A DNA stretch of 64,000 nucleotides from Desulfovibrio sp. (GTDB lineage: Bacteria; Desulfobacterota; Desulfovibrionia; Desulfovibrionales; Desulfovibrionaceae), in contig JACRDI010000020.1 in NCBI GenBank assembly GCA_016218665.1, positions 1-64,000 of the forward strand, in the 5' to 3' direction. The position numbers and the translations under genes are program-made. The notes beneath the pieces were generated by a model. The model searched no databases, was not told the origin of the DNA, and was given only the letters and a program-made list of their open reading frames with translations. This document shows positions 56,145-64,000 of the stretch, piece after piece. The number at the start of each line of letters is the position of its first letter. The first letter of the stretch is position 1.

Positions 56145-56189
56145 GCGCGAAGGCCCGGAACCGTTCTTCACGGTTCCGGGCCTTCGCGC
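56145..56189. repeat. Second long palindrome before the TSUP gene end
   Basis: Perfect 19-bp arms (GCGCGAAGGCCCGGAACCG and its complement) around TTCTTCA, immediately next to the double-hairpin repeat. No clear T tract. The stem may protect the 3' end of the TSUP mRNA or act as a recombination or protein-binding site. Confidence 0.6.
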
Positions 56190-56191
56190 CA

Positions 56192-56251
56192 CAGGGAGTC
56201 CAAAGGGCCTCGTGCCCTCTGGCGGGGGGTGCAGGGGGCAGCGCCCCCTGC
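56192..56251 (+). repeat. Double-hairpin dispersed repeat, copy 2
   Basis: Hairpin 1 CCAAAGGGC/GCCCTCTGG (one mismatch), linker GGCGGGGGGT, hairpin 2 GCAGGGGGC/GCCCCCTGC. It shares AGGGAGTCCA, GGCGGGG and GGGCAGCGCCCC with the inverted copy at 62511-62568, and the linker and second hairpin with 8603-8651. Confidence 0.7.
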
Positions 56252-56259
56252 GCTCTGCT

Positions 56260-57078
56260 CTACCCGAAGTACGGCGCCACGAGCGGCCAGAGCATCTTGG
56301 TGGCCATGGCGATGAGCAGGAAGGCGAAGATTTTCTTCAGCTTGGGCACGGGCAGGCTGTGGGCGAGCTTGGCCCCGAGGGGCGCGGTGAGGATGCTCGC
56401 GGCGGCCACGCCGGCCAGGGCGGGCAGGTAGACGAAGCCCAGGTAGCCGGCCTCCAGGCCGGGCAGCGGCGCGGAAAGGCCGTTGACGACGTACCCTGCG
56501 GTGCCGGCCACGGCGATGGGGAAGCCGATGGCCGCGCTGGTGCCGATGCAGGTGTGCAGGGCCACGTTGCACCAGGTCATGAAGGGCACGGACAGGGTGC
56601 CCCCGCCGATGCCCACGAGGCTGGACACGCCGCCGATGACGTTGCCCGCGGCGAACATGCCCAGGGGTCCGGGCACCTGGCGCGTGGCCTTGGGCTTGAT
56701 GTTCAGCAGCATCTGCGCGGCCACGTAGTACAGGAAGACCACGAAGAAGCCGGAGAGGAAGCGCGTGGACAGGAGCGCGGCGACCTTGGAGCCCAGGAAG
56801 GTGCCGATGAGGATGCCCGGGGTGATGGCCTTGACGATGGCCCACACCACTGCCCCGCGCTGGTGGTGCGCCCGCAGGGAGGACACGCTGGTGAACATGA
56901 TGCTGGCCAGCGAGGTGCCCAGGGCCAGGTGCTGGATGTAGTCGGCCGGGAGCTCGATGATGTGGAACACGAAGTTGAGCATGGGCACGATGACGAGCCC
57001 GCCGCCCACGCCGAGGAGGCCGGCCAGGACTCCGGCGAAGGCGCCGGTGGCGATGTAGAGGAGCCAGGCGGTGATCAT
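56260..57078 (-). CDS. TSUP (TauE/SafE) family permease
   Basis: 272 residues, about eight membrane helices in two homologous halves; each half carries the glycine-rich motif (GVLAGLLGVGGGLVIVPML and GGVSSLVGIGGGTLSVPFM). The family exports sulfite, sulfoacetate or other organosulfur anions, which suits a sulfur-metabolising anaerobe, but the substrate cannot be read from sequence. GGAGG lies about 12 bases before the ATG at 57078. Divergent from asnB. Confidence 0.9.
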   Translation of the reverse strand: MITAWLLYIATGAFAGVLAGLLGVGGGLVIVPMLNFVFHIIELPADYIQHLALGTSLASIMFTSVSSLRAHHQRGAVVWAIVKAITPGILIGTFLGSKVAALLSTRFLSGFFVVFLYYVAAQMLLNIKPKATRQVPGPLGMFAAGNVIGGVSSLVGIGGGTLSVPFMTWCNVALHTCIGTSAAIGFPIAVAGTAGYVVNGLSAPLPGLEAGYLGFVYLPALAGVAAASILTAPLGAKLAHSLPVPKLKKIFAFLLIAMATKMLWPLVAPYFG

Positions 57079-57220
57079 TGCGGAAAGATCCTCCAGGGTT
57101 CTTGCGCCCGGCTCGCGCGGGGCGTCATCTGCGCAGCACGGCCGGAAATCGGGCGAGAGGCCCTTCTACGTCTGGGCCAAACGCTTGTAAAGACGCTCCA
57201 CTTTCCCGTACCGCCCGCCA

Positions 57221-57249
57221 TTGCCACCGCGCGCGCCCCCTGCTAGAAG
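57221..57249 (+). promoter_or_regulatory. Promoter of asnB and the glycan genes
   Basis: TTGCCA (57221-57226), 17-base spacer, TAGAAG (57244-57249), 7 bases before the asnB ATG. The AAGGGG overlapping the -10 box could instead be an SD of a longer mRNA. Confidence 0.45.
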
Positions 57250-57256
57250 GGGCAAC

Positions 57257-59281
57257 ATGTGCGGCATAGCGGGCATTTTCGCCCCTTCGGGGACAACAGC
57301 GGCGCAGGAGTTGGCGGAGGCCGCCCTGCGCATGGCCGATGTCCAGGGCCATCGTGGCCCGGACGGGCGCGGCGTCTGGGCCGATCCCGATGGCGGCCTG
57401 GCCCTTGGGCACCGCAGGCTGGCCGTGCTGGAGCTTTCCGCCGCCGGGGCCCAGCCCATGGTCAGCCACTGCGGCCGCTGTGCCCTCGTCTTCAACGGCG
57501 AAATCTACAATCACTCGGATCTGCGCGCCCAGGTGGACGCGGCCCGCGCCTATTCCGGCCGCCCGGCCGTCGCCTGGCGGGGCCGCAGCGACACCGAGAC
57601 CCTGCTGGAGGCCCTGGCCCTGTGGGGCGTGGAGGAAGCCCTCAAGCGCTCCACCGGCATGTTCGCCCTGGCCCTGTGGGACCGCCGCGACCGCACCCTG
57701 GCCCTGGCGCGCGACCGCATGGGCGAAAAGCCCCTGCACTACGCCGCCTCGCGCGGGCGCATCCTCTTCGCCTCGGAGCTGCCCGGGCTCACCGCCGCGC
57801 CGGACTTCTGCCCCGGCGTGGACAAAAGCGCCCTGGCGCTCTACCTGCGCCTGTCCTGCGTGCCCGCGCCGCACTGCATCCTGAGCGGGGTGCGCAAGCT
57901 GCCCGCCGGGCACGTGCTCACCATCGGCGAGGGCGAGGCCAAAAGCGGCTCCCTGCCGGCCACGAGGCCTTACTGGTCCCTCAAGGCCGTGGCCGAGGCC
58001 GGCCTGGCCCTGCCCTTCGCCGGAACGGACGAGGAGGCCCTGGACCGGCTGCTGGACCTCCTGCGGCAGAGCGTGCGCGGCCAGATGCTGGCCGACGTGC
58101 CCGTGGGCGCGCTCCTGTCCGGCGGCATCGACTCCTCCCTCGTCACGGCGCTGATGACCGAGGCCGCCCAGGCCTCCGGCGGGCCAAAGGTGCGCACCTT
58201 CACCATCGGATATGAGGACGCGCGCACCGGGGGCTACGACGAGTCGCCCCAGGCCGAGGCCGTGGCCCGGCACCTGGGCACGGAGCACACCACGCTGACC
58301 TTCCGGGCGGAGGACGCCCTGGCCCAGGCCACGCGGCTGGTCAAGGCGGCGGGCGAACCCTTCGCCGACGCCTCGTTCTTGCCCGCGCGGCTGGTGGCCG
58401 GCCTCACCAAGGGGCACGTCACCGTGTGCCTGACCGGGGACGGCGGCGACGAACTCTTCGCGGGCTACAACCGCCACGTGCAGGGCGCGGCCCTGTGGGC
58501 CCAGATGTCGGGCATTTCGCCGGGTCTGCGCGGCCTGGCCGCAGGGCTGCTGCAGGCCCTTCCGCCCCGCGCCTGGGACCGCGTGTTCGCCCTGCTCGGT
58601 CCGCTGCTCCCGAAATCCGCGCGCCAGCGCCTGCCGGGGGAGAAGCTGCACAAGCTGGCCCAGGCCCTGCCCGTGCGCGTGGCCCCGGCCTTCTACTCGG
58701 CCCTGGTCTCCGCCTGGCCGGACCCCGGCCTGCTTGCGCCCGGCGCGGCGGAGTCCTCCTGGATTCTGCGCCAGCCCGGCGGCTGGCCCGCGCCCGCCCT
58801 GTGCCCGGAGGGCGGCACGGCCTGGATGCAGTTCCTGGACAGCCTGTGGTACCTGCCCGAGGACATTTTGACCAAGGTGGACCGCGCCTGCATGAGCGTG
58901 GGCCTGGAGCCGCGCGCGCCCTACCTGGACCGCCGCGTGGCCGAGTTCGCCTGGAGCCTGCCTGCGCACATGCGCGTGCGCGCGGGCCAGGGCAAGTGGG
59001 CCCTGCGCGGCCTGCTCTCCCGCTATGTTCCGCCTGCGCTGTGGGACAGGCCCAAGATGGGCTTCGGCGTGCCCCTGGACGCCTGGCTGCGCGGGCCCTT
59101 GAAGGCCTGGGCCGAGGCCCTGCTGGACCCCGAGCGCCTGGCCTGCGAGGGCTACTTCGAGCCCGGCCCCGTGGCCAGCGCCTGGGCCGAGCACCAGTCC
59201 GGCCGCTTCAACCGCCAGTATCGCCTGTGGCCCGTGCTCATGTTCCAATCCTGGCTGGAAAGTGCGGGCATTTCCGGGTAG
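57257..59281 (+). CDS. asnB: Glutamine-hydrolysing asparagine synthase family protein
   Basis: 674 residues. The glutaminase domain starts MCGIAGIF with the nucleophile Cys2 and contains RGPDGRG and FNGEIYNH. The synthetase domain has the ATP pyrophosphatase loop LSGGIDSSLV (~288), TGDGGDELFAGYNRH and KVDRACMSVGLEPRAPYLD. As the first gene of a polysaccharide cluster it may amidate a sugar acid (as in O-antigen AsnB/WbpS relatives) and not make asparagine. The start at Cys2 removes 12 non-homologous residues. Followed by a glycosyltransferase after 9 bases. Confidence 0.92.
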   Translation: MCGIAGIFAPSGTTAAQELAEAALRMADVQGHRGPDGRGVWADPDGGLALGHRRLAVLELSAAGAQPMVSHCGRCALVFNGEIYNHSDLRAQVDAARAYSGRPAVAWRGRSDTETLLEALALWGVEEALKRSTGMFALALWDRRDRTLALARDRMGEKPLHYAASRGRILFASELPGLTAAPDFCPGVDKSALALYLRLSCVPAPHCILSGVRKLPAGHVLTIGEGEAKSGSLPATRPYWSLKAVAEAGLALPFAGTDEEALDRLLDLLRQSVRGQMLADVPVGALLSGGIDSSLVTALMTEAAQASGGPKVRTFTIGYEDARTGGYDESPQAEAVARHLGTEHTTLTFRAEDALAQATRLVKAAGEPFADASFLPARLVAGLTKGHVTVCLTGDGGDELFAGYNRHVQGAALWAQMSGISPGLRGLAAGLLQALPPRAWDRVFALLGPLLPKSARQRLPGEKLHKLAQALPVRVAPAFYSALVSAWPDPGLLAPGAAESSWILRQPGGWPAPALCPEGGTAWMQFLDSLWYLPEDILTKVDRACMSVGLEPRAPYLDRRVAEFAWSLPAHMRVRAGQGKWALRGLLSRYVPPALWDRPKMGFGVPLDAWLRGPLKAWAEALLDPERLACEGYFEPGPVASAWAEHQSGRFNRQYRLWPVLMFQSWLESAGISG

Positions 59282-59290
59282 GGGATTCGC

Positions 59291-60511
59291 ATGCGCATCG
59301 CCGTCGTCGCTGGCTACGCCCCCTCGCTGGTGCATTTCCGGGGCCCGCTCCTCGCCGCCTTCAAGGCGCGCGGGCACGAGGTCATCGCCCTTGCCCCGCC
59401 CGAGCCCGGCGGCGGCCTGGCCACGGAGGCCGCCCTCCGGGCCATGCGCATCCCCCTGCTGCGCTACCAGCTGGACCGCGGCGGCATGAACCCCCTGCGC
59501 GACCTGCGCACCCTGCAGGCCCTGCGCAGCCATTTCCTCGCCCTCAAGCCCGGGCTGGTCCTCTCCTACACCATCAAGCCGGTGATTTACGGCTCCTTCG
59601 CCGCGCGCCTGGCCAAGGTGCCCCGCGCGGCCTCGCTCATCACCGGGCTGGGCTACGCCTTCGGCGGCCTGTCCGAAAATCTGGGCGACGCCCTGCCCGG
59701 CCAGCCGCAGACCGTATCCCGCCGCTGCCTGACGGAACTTGTGACGCGCATGTACGCCAAGGCTCTGGAACACAACCGCGCCGTCATCTTCCAGAACCCG
59801 GACGACCGCGACCTGTTCCAGCGTTTGAACATTTTGTCCCCAGGCCAGCGCGTGGCCGTGGTGGGGGGCAGCGGCGTGGACCTGGACCGCTTCGCCCCCG
59901 CGCCGCCGCTGCTCGCCCACCCGGAGACGGGCGGACCGGTGTTCACCTGCGTGGCCAGGCTGCTGTGGGCCAAGGGCGTGGGCGTGTTCGTGGAGGCCTG
60001 CCGCATGCTCAAGCGCAAATATCCCCAGGCGGTGTGCCGGCTCATCGGCCCGGCGGACGACGTGCCCGACGCCGTGCCCCAGGACATGCTGCGCCGCTGG
60101 CGCGAGGACCGCGTGGTGGAGATCCTGGAGCCGGTGGAGGACATCCGCCCCGTGCTTGCCGCCAGCAGCGTCTTCGTGCTGCCGAGCTACCGCGAGGGAA
60201 CGCCGCGCTCGTCGCTGGAGGCCATGGCCATGGCCAGGCCCGTGGTGACCACCGACGTGCCCGGCTGCAGGCAAACCGTGGAAGACGGCGTGACGGGCTT
60301 CCTCGCGCCGCCGTTCGAGCCCGGCGAGCTCATGCGCGCCATGGAGCGCTACGTGCTTGAGCCCGAACTCATCGCCCAGCAGGGCGCGGCCGCGCGCAGG
60401 CTGGCCGAGGAACGCTTCGACGCGGCCCGCGTCACCGAGGCCATGCTGGCCGTGCTGCCCCTGCCGGAAAACGCCGTTTCCCCCGCCGGGGCGCAGGCCC
60501 CGACCCCATGA
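59291..60511 (+). CDS. GT4-family glycosyltransferase (PglA-like)
   Basis: 406 residues, GT-B fold. Acceptor domain start MRIAVVAGYAPSLVHFRGPLL and LSYTIKPVIYGSFAARLA; donor domain VFTCVARLLWAKGVGVFVEA and the E-x7-E motif PSYREGTPRSSLEAMAMA. The N-terminal pattern resembles PglA/WbpX-type enzymes that add GalNAc or GlcNAc to an undecaprenyl-linked sugar. It overlaps the next gene as ATGA, so the PglC-like priming transferase is coupled. The C-terminal 20 residues are low complexity. Confidence 0.9.
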   Translation: MRIAVVAGYAPSLVHFRGPLLAAFKARGHEVIALAPPEPGGGLATEAALRAMRIPLLRYQLDRGGMNPLRDLRTLQALRSHFLALKPGLVLSYTIKPVIYGSFAARLAKVPRAASLITGLGYAFGGLSENLGDALPGQPQTVSRRCLTELVTRMYAKALEHNRAVIFQNPDDRDLFQRLNILSPGQRVAVVGGSGVDLDRFAPAPPLLAHPETGGPVFTCVARLLWAKGVGVFVEACRMLKRKYPQAVCRLIGPADDVPDAVPQDMLRRWREDRVVEILEPVEDIRPVLAASSVFVLPSYREGTPRSSLEAMAMARPVVTTDVPGCRQTVEDGVTGFLAPPFEPGELMRAMERYVLEPELIAQQGAAARRLAEERFDAARVTEAMLAVLPLPENAVSPAGAQAPTP

Positions 60512-61134
60512 CCGCCAAGCGGCTCATGGACCTGGCCATCGCCGTGCCGGGGCTCCTGCTCGCCGCGCCGCTCATGCTCTGCGTGGCCCTGTGCGTGCGC
60601 CTGGCCCTGGGGCCGGGGGTGCTCTTCCGCCAGGAGCGCCCCGGTCTGCACGGCCAGCCCTTCACCATCCTCAAATTCCGCACCATGAAGGACGGCCCCG
60701 GAACGGACGCCGAGCGCCTGACCGCCTTTGGCCGGCTGCTGCGCGGCACCTCGCTGGACGAGCTTCCCGAACTGCTGAACGTCATCCGCGGCGACATGAG
60801 CCTCGTCGGACCCCGGCCGCTTTTGATGCGCTACCTGCCGCGCTACAGCGCCAAGCAGGCGCGCCGCCACGAGGTGCCGCCCGGCATCACCGGCTGGGCC
60901 CAGGTGAACGGCCGCAACGCCCTCACCTGGGAGGAGCGCCTGGCCCTGGACGTGTGGTACGTGGACAACAGGACCCTGTGGCTCGACCTGCGCATTCTGG
61001 GGCGCACCCTCTGGGCCGTGCTCTCCCGCCGGGGCATCAGCGCCCCGGGCGAGGCCACCATGGGCGAGTTCATGGGCCAGGGCGACGGCCAGGAGCACTC
61101 CCCGCCCCGCGCCCCGCGCCTCCCCCAAGATTGA
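60508..61134 (+). CDS. Monotopic phosphoglycosyl transferase (PglC-like)
   Basis: 208 residues. One N-terminal re-entrant hydrophobic helix with KRLMDLAIAVPGLLLAAPLM, then the catalytic Asp-Glu pair in RGTSLDELPELLNVIRGDMSLVGPRPL and PGITGWAQVNGRNALTW. It transfers a sugar-1-phosphate (often diNAcBac-1-P) from UDP-sugar to undecaprenyl phosphate at the inner face of the membrane, starting a glycan. PglE-like and PglD-like genes follow, which supports a bacillosamine-type substrate. ATGA overlap with the GT4 gene. Confidence 0.93.
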   Translation: MTAKRLMDLAIAVPGLLLAAPLMLCVALCVRLALGPGVLFRQERPGLHGQPFTILKFRTMKDGPGTDAERLTAFGRLLRGTSLDELPELLNVIRGDMSLVGPRPLLMRYLPRYSAKQARRHEVPPGITGWAQVNGRNALTWEERLALDVWYVDNRTLWLDLRILGRTLWAVLSRRGISAPGEATMGEFMGQGDGQEHSPPRAPRLPQD

Positions 61135-61248
61135 ACATCGGCCCCGCATCTGCTACCTAGGGCCACGCGCCGCAGGCCCCAGCCGTCGTCCCGCCGGGCA
61201 ATTCCCGGACCGCTCCCCGCCGCGCCCAACGCAAACAAAGGAAACACA

Positions 61249-62439
61249 ATGTCCGAGCGTCCCCCTGTCCGCACCAAGGAGAATTTCCTCGTCTTCGGCT
61301 CCCCCGCGCTGGAGCAGGCCGAGATCGACGAGGTGGTGGCCTGCCTGAAGAGCCGCTGGATAGGCACTGGGCCGCGCACGGCCCGGTTCGAGCGCGACTT
61401 CGCCGCGTACAAGGGCGTGGACGCCGCCGTGGCCCTGCATTCCTGCACGGCGGCCCTGCACCTGGCCATGGTGGCCCTGAACCTGAAGCCCGGCGACGAG
61501 GTCATCACCACGCCGCTGACCTTCTGCGCCACGGTGAACGCCATCCTGCACGCGGGCGGCACCCCGGTCCTGGCCGACATCGACCCGGCCACCCTGAACA
61601 TCGACCCGGCCAAGGTGCGCGAGAAGATCACCCCGCGCACGCGCGCCATCCTGCCCGTGCACTTCGCCGGCCGCCCCTGCGACATGGACAGCCTCATGGC
61701 CATCGCCAGGGAGCACGGCCTCGCCGTCATCGAGGACTGCGCCCACGCCATCGAGACCCTGTACCATGGCCAGCACGCGGGCACCCTGGGCGACTTCGGC
61801 TGCTTCAGCTTCTACGTCACCAAGAACATCATCACCGGCGAGGGCGGCATGGTCATCGCCAAAAAGCCGGAGGACCTGGCCCGCATCAAGGTGCTGGGCC
61901 TGCACGGCATGAGCGCCGACGCCTGGAAGCGCTTCGGCGACGAGGGCTACAAGCACTATGCGGTGGTCGAGGCCGGGTTCAAGTACAACATGATGGACAT
62001 CCAGGCCGCGCTCGGCATCCACCAGCTGCCCCGCGTGGACGCCTACCACGCCCGGCGCGAGGCCGTGTGGGCCCGCTACATGGAGGCCTTCTCCGCCCTG
62101 CCCGCAGGCAGGCGCATCGGCCTGCCCGCGCCCCAGGAGCCGGACACCCTGCACGCCCGGCACCTGTTCACGGTCCTGGTGGACGAGGAGACCAGCGGCA
62201 TAGGGCGCGACGACTTCCTCATGGCCATGACCAAGCAGGGCATCGGCGTGGGCGTGCATTACCTCTCCCTGCCGGAGCACCCCTACTACCAGGAGCGCCT
62301 GGGCTGGAAGCCGGAAGCCTACCCCGAGGCCGCGCGCATCGGGCGGGAGATCGTCAGCCTGCCCATCTCCGCCCGGCTGGAGGACCAGGACGTGGCCGAC
62401 GTCATCAGCGCCGTGCGCCGCGTGCTGGGAGCGGAGTAA
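61249..62439 (+). CDS. DegT/DnrJ/EryC1/StrS aminotransferase (PglE-like)
   Basis: 396 residues. PLP lysine in FSFYVTKNIITGEGG (~190), HSCTAALHLAMVAL and the VIEDCAHAIET motif. The family makes 4-amino sugars from nucleotide 4-keto sugars; with PglC- and PglD-like neighbours UDP-4-amino-4,6-dideoxy-GlcNAc is a plausible product. The N-terminal FLVFGSPALEQAEIDEVVACLKSRWIGTGP (residues ~13-42) is usual. AAAGGAAAC precedes the ATG. The 299-bp gap behind it contains a dispersed repeat. Confidence 0.92.
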   Translation: MSERPPVRTKENFLVFGSPALEQAEIDEVVACLKSRWIGTGPRTARFERDFAAYKGVDAAVALHSCTAALHLAMVALNLKPGDEVITTPLTFCATVNAILHAGGTPVLADIDPATLNIDPAKVREKITPRTRAILPVHFAGRPCDMDSLMAIAREHGLAVIEDCAHAIETLYHGQHAGTLGDFGCFSFYVTKNIITGEGGMVIAKKPEDLARIKVLGLHGMSADAWKRFGDEGYKHYAVVEAGFKYNMMDIQAALGIHQLPRVDAYHARREAVWARYMEAFSALPAGRRIGLPAPQEPDTLHARHLFTVLVDEETSGIGRDDFLMAMTKQGIGVGVHYLSLPEHPYYQERLGWKPEAYPEAARIGREIVSLPISARLEDQDVADVISAVRRVLGAE

Positions 62440-62510
62440 GGCAATCGGGCAAGGGGCTCCGCGTCTGACTGAAAGAGTGGCCCCGCCGCTGCCGAGCAAG
62501 GTGAACTCCG

Positions 62511-62568
62511 CTGGGGCGCTGCCCCAGACCCCGCCAAAGGGTCTTCGACCCTCTGGACTCCCTTTGGG
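62511..62568 (-). repeat. Double-hairpin dispersed repeat, copy 3 (inverted)
   Basis: Read on the minus strand: hairpin 1 CCAGAGGGT/ACCCTTTGG, linker GGCGGGGT, hairpin 2 CTGGGGC/GCCCCAG. It aligns over about 55 bases with 56192-56251 (shared AGGGAGTCCA, GGCGGGG, GGCAGCGCCCC). Nothing else is identifiable in 62440-62738. Confidence 0.7.
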
Positions 62569-62738
62569 GGGAATTGGATAAAAAGAACCGGCCCGGCTTT
62601 CCATGACGGGGTTCCAAGGGGCCGAGGCCCCTTGGCCTGCGGAGCGCGACACGGGCGATGCCCCGGCCCCAGGCGCACAGGCCCCAGCCGCTGCGCCCGG
62701 CGCAGGCGCAACGAAACCAGACGTTCGAGGTCCGCGCG

Positions 62739-63365
62739 ATGGAATTTCTGCCGCACCTGCTCACCCTGGCCGCCATCATGCTGCTGGCCTGCATCAGCCC
62801 CGGCCCGGACTTCGTGGTCGTCTCCAGCCACGCCCTGGGCGGGCGCAAGGCGGGCATCCTGGTGGCCCTGGGCGTGGCCGCGGGCTGCGTGGTCTGGGCC
62901 ATGCTGGCCGTCTTCGGGCTGGGGCTGGTCATCGCCCGGCTCTCCTGGCTGTACTGGCTGGTGCGCCTGGGCGGCGCGGCCTATCTGCTCTGGATGGGCG
63001 CGCGGATGCTCTGGGCGGCGCGCCATCCCGCCCAGGGGGAGGCTCCGGCCCGCCCCGCGGCAAGGCCCCTTTCGGCCCCGCAAGCCCTGCGCGCGGGCTT
63101 TCTGGTGAACATGACCAACCCCAAGGCCGTGGCCTTCTTCGGCAGCCTTTTCGTCACCGTCCTTCCGGCCTCGGCCCCTGGCTGGGTGCACTGCGCCACG
63201 GTGGGCGTGGTTGGCGTGGTCTCGGCGGGCTGGTTCTGCGTGCTGGCGCTGCTCTTTTCCGTTCCCCGCGTGCGCGGAACCTACCTGCGGCTGCGCAGGC
63301 CCGTGGACGCCCTCATGGGCGCGGCCCTGGTGGGCCTGGGCGCGAAGCTGGCCGTTTCGCGCTAG
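62739..63365 (+). CDS. LysE/RhtB family amino-acid exporter
   Basis: 208 residues, six membrane helices. Family patterns SPGPDFVVVSSHALGGRKAGILVALGVAAG (residues ~18-47, with the conserved SPGPD) and GFLVNMTNPKAVAFFGSLF. It exports an amino acid such as homoserine, threonine or lysine; the substrate is unknown. The ATG at 62739 with GAGG upstream is chosen; the frame is open upstream without support. It lies among glycan genes but has no obvious tie to them. Confidence 0.9.
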   Translation: MEFLPHLLTLAAIMLLACISPGPDFVVVSSHALGGRKAGILVALGVAAGCVVWAMLAVFGLGLVIARLSWLYWLVRLGGAAYLLWMGARMLWAARHPAQGEAPARPAARPLSAPQALRAGFLVNMTNPKAVAFFGSLFVTVLPASAPGWVHCATVGVVGVVSAGWFCVLALLFSVPRVRGTYLRLRRPVDALMGAALVGLGAKLAVSR

Positions 63366-63396
63366 GGCGCGGACATTTCCCTCCCGGCGCTGCGGA

Positions 63397-63426
63397 TTGA
63401 CGCAAAGCGCCCGGGGACGCTACATT
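63397..63426 (+). promoter_or_regulatory. Promoter of the acetyltransferase gene
   Basis: TTGACG (63397-63402), 18-base spacer, TACATT (63421-63426), 40 bases before the ATG at 63467. Confidence 0.55.
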
Positions 63427-63466
63427 CGGACAAACACACGCGGCGGGCGATCCGCCGGAGGCAGCG

Positions 63467-64000
63467 ATGAAGATAGTTGTGCTGGGCGCCAACGGACACG
63501 GCCAGGTGGTGGCGGACATCCTGTTCCAGATGTGGACCAAGGGCCGCGAGATGGAGCTGGTGGGCTTTCTGGACGACGACCCCAAGCTTGGCGGCACGCG
63601 CATACTGGGCCTGCCCGTGCTGGGCAAGCTGGCGGACCTGCCCGCCACCCCGCACGACTGCGTGATCCTGGGCATAGGCGACAACGCCGCCCGGGCCCGC
63701 GTGTACGGCGAACTGGTGCAGGCGCGCAAGCGCTTCGCCACGGCCATCCACCCCTCGGCCATCCTGGCCCCGGACGTGGTCGTGGGCGCGGGCGCGGTGC
63801 TGGCCGCAGGGGCCATCGCCAACCCCGGCGCGCGCATCGGGGAGAACGCCATCCTGAACACAGGCTCCAGCATCGACCACCACTGCGTGCTGGGCGCGCA
63901 CAGCCACGTGGCCCCGGGCGTGCACTTGGCCGGGCGCGTCACCGTGGGCGAGGGCGCGTTCGTGGGCATCGGGGCCTGCGCCGTGCAATGCGTGCAGATC
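63467..64000 (+). CDS. NeuD/PglD-family sugar O/N-acetyltransferase, 5' part
   Basis: Partial at the right edge (178 residues seen, about 210-220 expected). N-terminal Rossmann part KIVVLGANGHGQVVADIL and VGFLDDDP, then left-handed beta-helix hexapeptide repeats (VVVGAGAVLAAGAIANPGARIG..., SIDHHCVLGAHSHVAPG) with the catalytic His in the DHHC segment. PglD acetylates the 4-amino sugar made by PglE. GGAGG 6 bases before the ATG. Together with the PglC- and PglE-like genes it suggests di-N-acetylbacillosamine synthesis. Confidence 0.9.
   Translation, partial: MKIVVLGANGHGQVVADILFQMWTKGREMELVGFLDDDPKLGGTRILGLPVLGKLADLPATPHDCVILGIGDNAARARVYGELVQARKRFATAIHPSAILAPDVVVGAGAVLAAGAIANPGARIGENAILNTGSSIDHHCVLGAHSHVAPGVHLAGRVTVGEGAFVGIGACAVQCVQI

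Overview
The window is high-GC DNA from what looks like an anaerobic deltaproteobacterium of the Desulfovibrionales type (Desulfovibrio, Fundidesulfovibrio and relatives). The pointers are an oxygen-independent class III ribonucleotide reductase, a Tat-exported iron superoxide dismutase, FdhE for formate dehydrogenase assembly, TrpB2, a complete branched-chain amino acid ABC transporter, a CstA/BtsT carrier beside a LytS/LytTR pair, and many large sensory proteins. The genus is an inference; there is no rRNA in the window.

Layout. 1-2415: nrdG-nrdD (anaerobic dNTP synthesis; nrdD runs off the left edge) and their leader. 2416-6773: a SGNH-like protein without the usual nucleophile, facing rplU-rpmA-obgE-proB. 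6807-8390: comF, an iron-sulfur flavoprotein and a small ORF interrupted by one in-frame TGA followed by a SECIS-like hairpin (candidate selenoprotein). 8739-14615: PpiD-like chaperone, aconitase, a 98-residue protein and a degenerate EPSP-synthase-like protein with a chorismate-mutase-like N-terminus. 14860-19699: livG-livK-livH-livM-livF. 19889-21630: umuDC, preceded by tandem GAAC-N7-GAAC motifs. 22010-28061: MBL hydrolase, Tat-exported molybdopterin oxidoreductase, CHASE4-PAS-PAS-GGDEF-EAL protein, rRNA methyltransferase. 28233-32742: BtsR/BtsS-like pair and CstA/BtsT. 32858-36586: Lrp-type sensor domain, NagZ lipoprotein, TMTC-like TPR membrane protein, YciI-like protein. 36687-41190: sodB, Kef-type antiporter, and trpB2 behind a Trp-codon leader peptide and terminator (trp attenuator). 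41345-45466: icd, an Hpt protein, fdhE, dinB. 45509-49728: a small self-contained transcription unit, a DksA/TraR protein, an HhH protein, hemC, FmdB-like protein, chemoreceptor. 49947-55963: Lon with a histone-H1-like tail, a PhoB-type regulator, upp and uraA (uracil salvage). 56260-64000: TSUP permease, then asnB, GT4, PglC-like, PglE-like, LysE and (partial) PglD-like genes, a surface-glycan cluster that continues off the right edge.

The genes are mostly housekeeping. The notable signals lie between or inside annotated genes: the candidate selenoprotein (8169-8390), the trp attenuator (41066-41225), tandem SOS-like operators (19710-19746), a family of double-hairpin repeats at gene ends, and start codons abutting -10 boxes (possible leaderless mRNAs). 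I found no CRISPR array, rRNA, tRNA, insertion sequence or prophage. All promoter, terminator and SECIS calls were made by eye.
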